Assembly (NCBI RefSeq): GCF_041020765.1
Contig: NZ_JBEUEJ010000002.1
From: Kineococcus terrestris
GTDB lineage: Bacteria > Actinomycetota > Actinomycetes > Actinomycetales > Kineococcaceae
Reading direction: 5' to 3' (one strand)
Length of the DNA stretch: 64,000 bases
The position numbers and the translations under genes are program-made. Position 1 is the stretch's first letter; every line of letters begins with the position of its first letter. The notes beneath the pieces were generated by a model. That model made no database searches. It was not told where the DNA came from and worked only from the letters and a program-made list of their open reading frames with translations. This document shows positions 57,880 through 64,000 of this stretch, one piece after another.

Positions 57880-59228
57880 CGGGCACCTCCTCGCGCTCGG
57901 GCAGCGGCGCCCGGCTGCCACCGGGCGGCGCTGCGGCTGACCGCCCCGGTGCTGGAGCGGCTGTCCGACGCCAGGTCGAGCACGACGTCCTCCACGCCCA
58001 GGACCCCGACGAACCGGCCGGTGGCGTCGGTGCACACCAGCGGGTCGAAGCGGGCCGCGGCGGCGCGGGCGACGGCGCGCACGGCGACGTCGTGGACAGT
58101 GTCCTCCGGCGCGAAGGTCACGTCCACGGGCAGCGAGCGCACCCCCGAGGGGGCGCGCTCGTCGGGCACGACGAGCGCCACGGGCACGTCGCGCACGTCC
58201 ACGACGACCACGGTGGTGCGCTCGGTGCCGGCCACCCCGGCCGCCTCGGGCAGCGAGCGGCTCGTCTTGGTGCGCCGCGCCAGGTCCCCGGCCCGGCGCT
58301 CGCCGGGGGCCCCGGGATCGCCGCACCGGCCCGGGACGGCGCCGCGGCGCAGGTGCTCCAGCGCCCGCGCGGACAGGGACTGGAAGCGCGGCTCCGGGCG
58401 GGCCAGCAGGTGCCCCTGGACGAGCGGCACGCCCATGCCGCGCAGCACGTCCAGCTCGGCCGGGGTCTCCACGCCCTCGGCGACCACCCAGGCGTCCAGG
58501 CGGCCGGCGCACTCGCCCAGCAGCTGCACGAGGGTGCGCCGCACGACGTCGCCCTCCAGGCCGCGCACCAGCTGCAGGTCGACCTTGACGACCTCCGGGC
58601 GCAGGACCGCCATCCGCAGCAGCCCGGAGTGGGCGGTGCCCACGTCGTCCAGCGCGACGACGGCCCCGCGGGCCCGCAGCGCGCGCAGCGGTTCCAGCAG
58701 CGCCTCCGGGGCGCAGTCGGCGTGCTCGGTGACCTCCAGCACGACGCCGGCCAGGTCCCCGGCGCCGAGCAGGACGTCCAGGACGCGGCCGTCGAGCAGC
58801 GAGGTGGGGCTGGCGTTGACGGTGAGGAACTGCCCGTGGGGGGTGCGGGCCCGCAGGCCCAGCGCGCGGCGCAGGACCAGCGCGTCCAGCTCGGCGGCGC
58901 GGCCCAGCGCCCGCGCGGCGTCGAACCAGCGCTCGGGACCGGCCGGGGCCGGCACGTCGTGCGGCCCGGCGCCGGGCGGCACCGGGGCGGGCAGGTCGAC
59001 GCGGGAGAGCACCTCGTGCCCGGCCACCCGCGCGGCGGCCAGGTCGACGAGGGGGTGCAGCACCAGCCGCAGCGCCTCCGGCGCGGCCCGCAGGGCGTCC
59101 AGGCGCTGCGACCAGCCCGCCGCGTCGGCGCTGTCGGCGGTGCGGGCGGCGTCGGCGGGGAGGTCCGCGACGGCGAGGCCCGGCCGGGCCGCGGGTGCGC
59201 GCCGGTGGCGGAGCCGGGGGTCGCTCAC
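57876..59228 (-). CDS. EAL-domain protein with C-terminal CBS-like domain
   Basis: A 450-residue protein with an EAL (c-di-GMP phosphodiesterase) domain at about residues 40-275. The signature EAL motif reads EVLSR, with Ala replaced by Val. Other catalytic parts are kept: TVNASPTSL (Asn), LEVTEHA (Glu), ALDDVGTAHSGL (Asp-Asp, where DDFG is usual), VVKVDLQLV (Lys), VAEGVET (Glu) and GVPLVQGHLLARP (Gln). It is therefore possibly active. The second half (about 345-430) has a CBS-like region (FDPLVCTDATGRFVGVLGVEDVVLDLA). GTG 59228 has GGAG upstream; TATGCT (59375-59380) is a candidate -10 giving a 140-base leader. The tail is basic and disordered. Confidence 0.83.
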   Translation of the reverse strand: MSDPRLRHRRAPAARPGLAVADLPADAARTADSADAAGWSQRLDALRAAPEALRLVLHPLVDLAAARVAGHEVLSRVDLPAPVPPGAGPHDVPAPAGPERWFDAARALGRAAELDALVLRRALGLRARTPHGQFLTVNASPTSLLDGRVLDVLLGAGDLAGVVLEVTEHADCAPEALLEPLRALRARGAVVALDDVGTAHSGLLRMAVLRPEVVKVDLQLVRGLEGDVVRRTLVQLLGECAGRLDAWVVAEGVETPAELDVLRGMGVPLVQGHLLARPEPRFQSLSARALEHLRRGAVPGRCGDPGAPGERRAGDLARRTKTSRSLPEAAGVAGTERTTVVVVDVRDVPVALVVPDERAPSGVRSLPVDVTFAPEDTVHDVAVRAVARAAAARFDPLVCTDATGRFVGVLGVEDVVLDLASDSRSSTGAVSRSAARWQPGAAARARGGAR

Positions 59229-59501
59229 GGGTGGCTCCTCCTGCTGCGGTGCCGGGCGACGGGTCCGGTCCCGCCGCAGCGGGTGCGCACGGGCCTGCGA
59301 CGCCGCGGGTCGTGGTGGTGCGGGCGTGCTGCCGGGTGGTGCGGAGCGCCGCCGGTCCTCCCGGCGGTCCGGTGAGCATAGTCCGCCCACGTCCACCTGT
59401 GCAGCCAGCTGAGCACGTTGCGTGACATCGCCCCGCCGGGCGGGTGGCGCCGGAACGGTCGGCGGGCTCAAGGCCGGCGCCGCGGGCGTCGATGCCCCGG
59501 C

Positions 59502-60695
59502 GTGGCCCGCACCCGTCGCCGGACGTCCCGGAGCAGCGTCACCGCGAGGGCGCTGACCGCGGTGACCGCCGTCCTGACCGGTGCCGTCGTCCTGTGCGCT
59601 CCGGCGGACGCCTCGCCCACCGCGGGCTCGTCGGGCTCGTCGGGCTCGGCCCGCACCGCGGCGCAGGCGCGCGCGGAGGCCGCTCGCGCCCGGGACGCCG
59701 CGCGCGAGGCCACCGCCCGCGTGGAGGACGTGCGCGCGGCCCTGGAGCGCCAGCGGCAGGCGGTCACCGACGCCGTCTCGGCCGGGATCCGCGCCGAGGT
59801 CGCCGCCTCCCGGGCCGCCGCCGAGGCCGACGAGGCCGCCGGGGCCGCGACCCGCCGCGTCCGCTCCCTCTACATGGCCGGCGGCACCCCGGTGACGCGC
59901 TCGCGCGCCTGGACGGCGCTGCGCTCGCTGGCCGAGGGCGGTGACCCCGTCGCCGCCGTGCGCGGGCGCGACCTCGCGGTCCAGGCCGCAGGCCGGCGCG
60001 GACTGCGCGAGCAGCGGGCCGCCGAGCAGGTCGCGGTCACCGGCGGCACCGCCGCCGACGAGGCCGACGCCGACGCGCTGGCCGCCGTGGCGGGCCTGCG
60101 GGACGTCGCCGAGGAGTCGGTGCGGATGGCCGACGCCCTGGCCCGCGCGCAGCAGCGGGTCGCGGCGCTGGACGAGGAGGCGGGCCGCCTGCAGGCCGCC
60201 GAGGACGCCGCCCGGGAGCTGGAACGGGCGCGGGCCGCGGCCGCGGAGCTGGCGGCCCGGGCCAGCGCCGGGGCCGCCGCCGTGCACGCCCGCCCCGCCC
60301 CGGCGGACTGGGGCGCGCTCTACGCCGCGGGCGCGGCCACCTGCCCGGGGATGCGGACGGCGCTGCTGACCGCGGTCGGGCAGGTGGAGAGCGGGCACGG
60401 GCGGAACAACGGCCCCTCCTCGGCCGGGGCGCAGGGCCCCATGCAGTTCATGCCCGCGACGTTCGCCGCCTACGGCGTGGACGGCGACGGCGACGGCACC
60501 GCGGACGTGTGGTCGCCGGCGGACGCGGTGCGCTCGGCCGCGAACTACCTGTGCGCCAACGGCGGCGGGCAGGGCCGCGAGGGCGAGCGGCGCGCGCTGT
60601 ACCGCTACAACCGCGCCGGGTGGTACGTGGACATGGTGCAGCGCCTGGCCGACGAGCTGGACGCGACGAGCGCGGCCGCCGGCTCCACGGGCTGA
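59502..60695 (+). CDS. Secreted lytic transglycosylase with coiled coil
   Basis: A secreted cell-wall hydrolase (397 aa). Residues 1-37 form a signal peptide (basic RTRRRTSRSS, hydrophobic core, cleavage near APADASP). Residues 48-265 are an Ala/Arg/Glu coiled coil, as in the M15 protein at 3 kb. Residues about 275-397 are a transglycosylase domain: AVGQVESGHGRNNGPSSAGAQGPMQFMPATFAAYGVDGDGDGTADVW, with the catalytic Glu in QVESGHG, then SPADAVRSAANYLCANGGG and ALYRYNRAGWYVDMV. The start is uncertain; GTG 59502 is preferred to TTG 59418. It cleaves the glycan strand between MurNAc and GlcNAc by family analogy. Confidence 0.87.
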   Translation: MARTRRRTSRSSVTARALTAVTAVLTGAVVLCAPADASPTAGSSGSSGSARTAAQARAEAARARDAAREATARVEDVRAALERQRQAVTDAVSAGIRAEVAASRAAAEADEAAGAATRRVRSLYMAGGTPVTRSRAWTALRSLAEGGDPVAAVRGRDLAVQAAGRRGLREQRAAEQVAVTGGTAADEADADALAAVAGLRDVAEESVRMADALARAQQRVAALDEEAGRLQAAEDAARELERARAAAAELAARASAGAAAVHARPAPADWGALYAAGAATCPGMRTALLTAVGQVESGHGRNNGPSSAGAQGPMQFMPATFAAYGVDGDGDGTADVWSPADAVRSAANYLCANGGGQGREGERRALYRYNRAGWYVDMVQRLADELDATSAAAGSTG

Positions 60696-60696
60696 C

Positions 60697-60702
60697 TACC
60701 CT
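60697..60702 (+). promoter_or_regulatory. Leaderless -10 element of the APH-like kinase gene
   Basis: TACCCT, six bases before GTG 60709. It lies two bases after the stop of the transglycosylase gene. Confidence 0.6.
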
Positions 60703-60708
60703 CGCCCG

Positions 60709-61527
60709 GTGACCGACGACGGCTCGCCCGCACCCGGCACCCCCGCTCCCGCGGGTCCGGTGGACGTGGCGGGCCTGCGCGTGGACGGCCTGGCGGTCCC
60801 GGCCGTGGTGCGCCGCCTGGCCGGCGGGGCCGCGGTGGAGCCGGTGTGGCGCAACGAGGTGGGCGGGACGACCTTCCGCGTCGCCGCGACGGGCGGCGCA
60901 CCCGCGCGCTACGTCAAGCACGCCCCGCCCGGGGCGCCGCTGGACCTGCTGGCGGAGGCGCGCAGGCTGGCGTGGGCGGTGCGCTGGACGCCGGTGCCGC
61001 GCGTGCTGGACGCGGGCCGCACCGCCGCCGGCGAGGCGTGGCTGGTGACGCGGGCGCTGGACGGCGAGAGCGCCGTGGTCCCGCGCTGGCGGGCGCGCCC
61101 GGCGGCGGCCGTGGCGGCGCTGGGGCGCGGGCTGCGGGCGCTGCACGAGGCCCTGCCGGTGGCCTCCTGCCCCTTCGACTGGTCGGTGGCGCGGCGGCGG
61201 GCCGCCGCGGTGGGCGACGTGCGCTCCCTGCCGCCCGAGCCGCCGGTGGACCGGCTGGTCGTCTGCCACGGCGACGCCTGCTCGCCGAACACGCTGCTGC
61301 GCGACGACGGCCGGGGCGGTGCCCTGGTCGCCGGGCACGTGGACCTCGGCGCGCTGGGCGTGGCCGACCGCTGGGCCGACCTGGCCGTGGCCACCCTGGC
61401 GACGACGTGGAACTACGGGCCCGGCTGGGAGGACCTGCTGCTGACCTCCTACGGCGTCGACCCGGCCGACCCCGCGCGGGCGGCGCGCACCGCGTTCTAC
61501 CGCGCCCTGTGGGACGTCGGCCCCTGA
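60709..61527 (+). CDS. Aminoglycoside 3'-phosphotransferase-like kinase
   Basis: A 272-residue protein of the APH superfamily, with the pattern of the APH(3') branch. The Brenner motif is VCHGDACSPNTLL, with catalytic Asp and Asn near residues 188 and 193. The metal-binding segment HVDLGALGVADRWADLAVA and the C-terminal SYGVDPADPARAARTAFYRALWDV are close in layout to kanamycin kinases. The N-terminal nucleotide-binding lobe is FRVAATGGAPARYVKHAP with a candidate Lys. GTG 60709 is fixed by a -10 six bases upstream. The neighbourhood is ordinary chromosomal, so it is more likely a housekeeping small-molecule kinase than an acquired resistance gene. Confidence 0.8.
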   Translation: MTDDGSPAPGTPAPAGPVDVAGLRVDGLAVPAVVRRLAGGAAVEPVWRNEVGGTTFRVAATGGAPARYVKHAPPGAPLDLLAEARRLAWAVRWTPVPRVLDAGRTAAGEAWLVTRALDGESAVVPRWRARPAAAVAALGRGLRALHEALPVASCPFDWSVARRRAAAVGDVRSLPPEPPVDRLVVCHGDACSPNTLLRDDGRGGALVAGHVDLGALGVADRWADLAVATLATTWNYGPGWEDLLLTSYGVDPADPARAARTAFYRALWDVGP

Positions 61528-61571
61528 GCGGGCGGCCCGCGGCGCGGGCGGCGGGGGCCGCGGGGCGGCAG

Positions 61572-61577
61572 TACCGT
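61572..61577 (+). promoter_or_regulatory. Leaderless -10 element of pdxH
   Basis: TACCGT, six bases before GTG 61584. Confidence 0.6.
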
Positions 61578-61583
61578 CGGCTC

Positions 61584-62300
61584 GTGTCCAGCACGACCTC
61601 GCGCCCGCAGCCGCACCCGCCCGCGCCCGGGGTGGACGGGCCGGGAGGCTCGGTGCGCGACTGGCTGGAGGGCCTGCCGCTGCTGCGCGCGGACCCGCCG
61701 CCGTTCGACCCCGAGGACGTCCCCGCCGACCCGCTGGAGCTGTTCCTGGCGTGGCTGGGCGACGCGGTGGCCGCGGGCGTGCCCGACCCGCACGCGCTGA
61801 CGCTGGCCACGGTGGACCCGGCCGGGCGCCCGGACGCGCGCGTGGTGGTGCTGCGCGACGTCGACGAGTCCGCGCTGTGGGTGGCCTCCTCGGCGGTCAG
61901 CCCCAAGGGCCGGCAGCTGGACCGGGTGCCGGTGGCGGCGCTGGTCTTCCACTGGCCCCAGCGCGGCCGGCAGGTGCGGGTGCGCGGCGGGGTGCGGCTG
62001 GCCGACCCCGAGCGCACGGCCGCGGACTTCCTCGGCCGGCCCGCGCAGGTGCGCGCCGACGCGCTGGTGGCCCGCCAGAGCGAGGCGCTGCGCCACGAGG
62101 GGGAGCTGGCCGACGAGCTGGGCGACGCCACCGACCTGCTGCGGGTGGAGCCGCACGTGGTGGCGCCCACGTGGCGGCTGTGGGGCGTGGACGCCAGCCG
62201 GCTGGAGTTCTGGCAGGCCTCCCCCGACGGCCAGCACCTGCGGGTGCGCTACGACCGGGACGAGGACGGCGGGCACCGGCAGACGCGCCTGTGGCCGTGA
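61584..62300 (+). CDS. pdxH: Pyridoxamine 5'-phosphate oxidase
   Basis: Makes pyridoxal 5'-phosphate from pyridoxamine or pyridoxine 5'-phosphate with FMN (238 aa). Family signatures are kept: ALTLATVDPAGRPDARVVVLRDVDESALWVASSAVSPKGRQLDRVPVAALVFHWPQRGRQVRVRG and the C-terminal APTWRLWGVDASRLEFWQASPDGQHLRVRYDRD, with EFWQ as the PdxH hallmark and RQTRLWP (Arg-Leu) at the end. The N-terminus has a 20-residue Pro-rich tail before VRDWLEGLPLL. GTG 61584 is set by a -10 six bases upstream. It converges with the ABC ATPase gene. Confidence 0.92.
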   Translation: MSSTTSRPQPHPPAPGVDGPGGSVRDWLEGLPLLRADPPPFDPEDVPADPLELFLAWLGDAVAAGVPDPHALTLATVDPAGRPDARVVVLRDVDESALWVASSAVSPKGRQLDRVPVAALVFHWPQRGRQVRVRGGVRLADPERTAADFLGRPAQVRADALVARQSEALRHEGELADELGDATDLLRVEPHVVAPTWRLWGVDASRLEFWQASPDGQHLRVRYDRDEDGGHRQTRLWP

Positions 62301-62339
62301 GCGCCCGGCACCGCGCGGGCCGCGGGGGCCGCGGGGGCC

Positions 62340-63122
62340 TCAGGCCGCGCGGGCGCTGAAGCGGCCGTCGCGGCGCTCCAGGCGCAGCGCCAGCCCGAAC
62401 GTCTCGCCCAGCCGGCCGGCGGTGAGGACCTCCTCCAGCGGGCCGGCGGCGACCACACCGCCGCCGCGCAGCAGCAGCGCGTGCGTGGTGCCCACCGGGA
62501 CCTCCTCGACGTGGTGGGTGACCATCACCGACGCGGGGGCGGCCGGGTCGGCGGCCAGCCGGGTCAGGCGCCGCAGCAGGTCCTCGCGCCCGCCGAGGTC
62601 GAGGCCGCCGGCGGGCTCGTCCAGCAGCAGCAGCTCGGGGTCGGTCATGAGGGCGCGGGCGATCTGCACGCGCTTGCGCTCGCCGTCGGACAGGGTGCCG
62701 AAGCGCCGCTCGCCCAGGTGGCCGACGCCCAGCAGCCCGAGCAGGTCGGCGGCGCGCTCCTCGTCGCCGGGGTCGTAGGCCTCCTGCCAGCGGCCGTTGA
62801 CGCCGTAGGCGGCGGTGACGACGACGTCGCGCACCCGCTCGCCGCCGGGCACGGCGCGCGCCAGGTCGGTGCTGGCCAGGCCGATGCGCGGGCGCAGCTC
62901 GAACACGTCGACGCGGCCGAGGACCTCCCCCAGCACCGCGGCGGTGCCGCTGGTGGGGAACAACCGGCCGGCGGCCACGGACAGCAGGGTGGACTTGCCG
63001 GCGCCGTTGGGGCCCAGCACGACCCAGCGCTCGCCGTCGGCCACCTGCAGGTCGACGGCGTCGAGCAGGACGTTCCCGCTGCGGCGGACGGTCACGGCCT
63101 GCAGGTCCAGCACGTCGCTCAT
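62340..63122 (-). CDS. ABC transporter ATPase
   Basis: A 260-residue ABC ATPase. Walker A LGPNGAGKSTLLSVAAGRLFP is near residue 36, the signature is in LSDGERKRVQIARALMTDP, Walker B in LLLLDEPAGGLDLGGRE and the switch His in MVTHHVEEVPVGTTHALLL. The LGPNGAGKSTLL to ELRPRIGLASTDL region resembles the YhbG/ModF-type ATPases that work without a dedicated permease in the same operon. No permease gene lies next to it. ATG 63122 is fixed by TAGGGT seven bases upstream. It is divergent from the final partial gene. Confidence 0.9.
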   Translation of the reverse strand: MSDVLDLQAVTVRRSGNVLLDAVDLQVADGERWVVLGPNGAGKSTLLSVAAGRLFPTSGTAAVLGEVLGRVDVFELRPRIGLASTDLARAVPGGERVRDVVVTAAYGVNGRWQEAYDPGDEERAADLLGLLGVGHLGERRFGTLSDGERKRVQIARALMTDPELLLLDEPAGGLDLGGREDLLRRLTRLAADPAAPASVMVTHHVEEVPVGTTHALLLRGGGVVAAGPLEEVLTAGRLGETFGLALRLERRDGRFSARAA

Positions 63123-63129
63123 GGCCGCG

Positions 63130-63135
63130 ACCCTA
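63130..63135 (-). promoter_or_regulatory. Leaderless -10 element of the ABC ATPase gene
   Basis: TAGGGT, minus strand, seven bases before ATG 63122. Confidence 0.6.
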
Positions 63136-63201
63136 GCCAGCGGCCGGCGCCGGCACGCGCCCGCCCGGCCCGCACCCGCGCGTGCCGCGCCGGGGCGGTC
63201 G

Positions 63202-63207
63202 TAGGCT
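63202..63207 (+). promoter_or_regulatory. Leaderless -10 element of the last gene
   Basis: TAGGCT, seven bases before GTG 63215. It is one of three plus-strand TAGGCT sites with this geometry. Confidence 0.6.
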
Positions 63208-63214
63208 CCTGCGC

Positions 63215-64000
63215 GTGCTGGACCTGCCACGCTCCGCGCGCCTGGCCGCCTGGGGCACCGGGGTGCTCGCCGGGACCGCCGGCCTGCAGGCCGCGGTGGC
63301 CGCCGTCGTGCGCGACGACGAGCCGCACGCGGTGCGCTGGGACGCCACGGCCCCCGACCTGCCGGGGCTGCCCGCCGCCCGCGACGGCGACCTGGCGCTG
63401 CTGCTGGCCGCCCTGGCCGAGTGCCCCGGCGCGCAGCTGCTGGTGGTGCTGCCGGTGCCGGGCGACCCGCGGGGCCTGCCGGGCCCGCCGCCGGTGAACG
63501 TGGCCGCGCTGGAGGCCGGCGAGTGCGTCGTGGCCGAGGTCGCGGGCAGCGCGCAGCGGTGGGCGCTGCTGCCCGAGGTCGCCGAGTTCGGGTCGGTGTG
63601 GGAACCGGGCGCGCACGTCACCTGGCAGGTGCTGGCGGCCGCGCCGCGCCGGGCGCCGGAGTCCTCCAGCGTGGCCGACTCCGAGCGCGAGCTGCGCCTG
63701 GCGCTGGGCACGGCCACGCAGGCGCTGGCCTCGCTGGACGTGGCCCGCTGGCGCGAGGACGCCGCCGACCGCATCGCCGCGGTGCGCGACGGCGCGCTGG
63801 CGCCGGACGCGGTGCCGCCCGGGCTGCCGCCGCGGGCCGCGCGCGTGCTGCAGACGGCCGCGCGGGTGCTGGCGATCGTGGAGCTGGCCACCGAGGACGA
63901 CGGCGCGGCGATCACCAGCCACGAGGCGGCCTCGCGGGCGCGGGCGCTGCGCGAGGTGGGGGCCGTGGCCCGCCGGGCGGTGACCGCCGCGGTCAACGCC
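63215..64000 (+). CDS. Hypothetical protein, cut by the window end
   Basis: An open frame of 262 codons from GTG 63215 to the window edge with no stop, so it is partial. No family was recognised. The N-terminus is LDLPRSARLAAWGTGVLAGTAGLQAAVAAVV, mildly hydrophobic and Ala-rich but without a clear signal peptide. The middle has ordinary globular composition (AVRWDATAPDLPGL, LLVVLPVPGDPRGLPG, SVWEPGAHVTWQVLA), and the end (ITSHEAASRARALREVGAVARRAVTAAVNA) is helical. Third-position GC is very high throughout, which supports real coding. The start is set by a -10 element seven bases upstream. Confidence 0.75.
   Translation, partial: MLDLPRSARLAAWGTGVLAGTAGLQAAVAAVVRDDEPHAVRWDATAPDLPGLPAARDGDLALLLAALAECPGAQLLVVLPVPGDPRGLPGPPPVNVAALEAGECVVAEVAGSAQRWALLPEVAEFGSVWEPGAHVTWQVLAAAPRRAPESSSVADSERELRLALGTATQALASLDVARWREDAADRIAAVRDGALAPDAVPPGLPPRAARVLQTAARVLAIVELATEDDGAAITSHEAASRARALREVGAVARRAVTAAVNA

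Overview
This is a 64-kb chromosomal segment of very GC-rich DNA (my estimate is above 74% G+C). GTG is the commonest start codon. Genes are dense and there is no rRNA, tRNA, insertion sequence, phage gene or CRISPR array that I can see. A complete Pup-proteasome locus, RbpA, MshC (mycothiol synthesis), a PafB/PafC pair and several actinobacteria-only families (TIGR02611, DUF3090, SCO1664-type, DUF3866) identify a member of the Actinomycetota. Gene content and base composition would fit the Kineococcus/Kineosporiales group, but that placement is inference.

Layout. (1) 1-13.2 kb: TerC membrane protein, PucR-type regulator, secreted M15 peptidase, glycerophosphodiesterase plus MFS transporter, RbpA behind a SigR-like promoter, FxsA, apolipoprotein N-acyltransferase, amidohydrolase and a lipoprotein. 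(2) 13.4-37.7 kb: the protein-turnover and export core. Its order resembles the Mycobacterium tuberculosis helY-tatC-tatA-pafC-pafB-pafA-prcA-prcB-pup-dop-mpa neighbourhood. Insertions are a diacylglycerol kinase, a zinc-ribbon protein, an acyltransferase, DUF3866, two FKBP proteins, and a MacB-like efflux operon with a Nudix gene between dop and mpa. (3) 37.9-46.9 kb: YihY/BrkB membrane protein, YdjM-type protein, BASS-type transporter, TrmI tRNA methyltransferase, site-2 protease, RecB-like nuclease with an internal DEAA repeat, HAD hydrolase, PAC2 protein and a small membrane protein. (4) 46.9-53.5 kb: MshC, SCO1664 and DUF3090 proteins, histidine phosphatase, CorA, UppP preceded by a possible leader peptide, an acidic protein and DUF5703. 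(5) 53.5-64 kb: ABC exporter, DUF427, GCS2 ligase, F420-type oxidoreductase, EAL-domain protein with DUF1059, lytic transglycosylase, APH(3')-like kinase, PdxH, ABC ATPase and a gene cut by the window end.

How they work together. Pup is made with a C-terminal Gln, so it needs Dop to deamidate it before PafA can ligate it to targets. Mpa, which ends in Gln-Tyr-Leu, feeds the PrcA/PrcB core. PafB/PafC are DNA-damage regulators. TatA/TatC export folded proteins, and Lnt would acylate the three lipoproteins seen here.

The most striking regulatory signal is a -10 element TANNNT placed 6-7 bases (8-9 in a few) before the start codon of about 23 genes. This predicts widespread leaderless transcription and fixes many start codons. 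At some divergent gene pairs the two -10 elements share the same TA step. No clearly undescribed multi-gene system was found. The best leads are the leaderless and bidirectional promoter architecture, a leaderless 21-codon reading frame before uppP, the DEAA repeat tract in the nuclease, and 11-bp repeats that place stop codons in several frames at gene ends.
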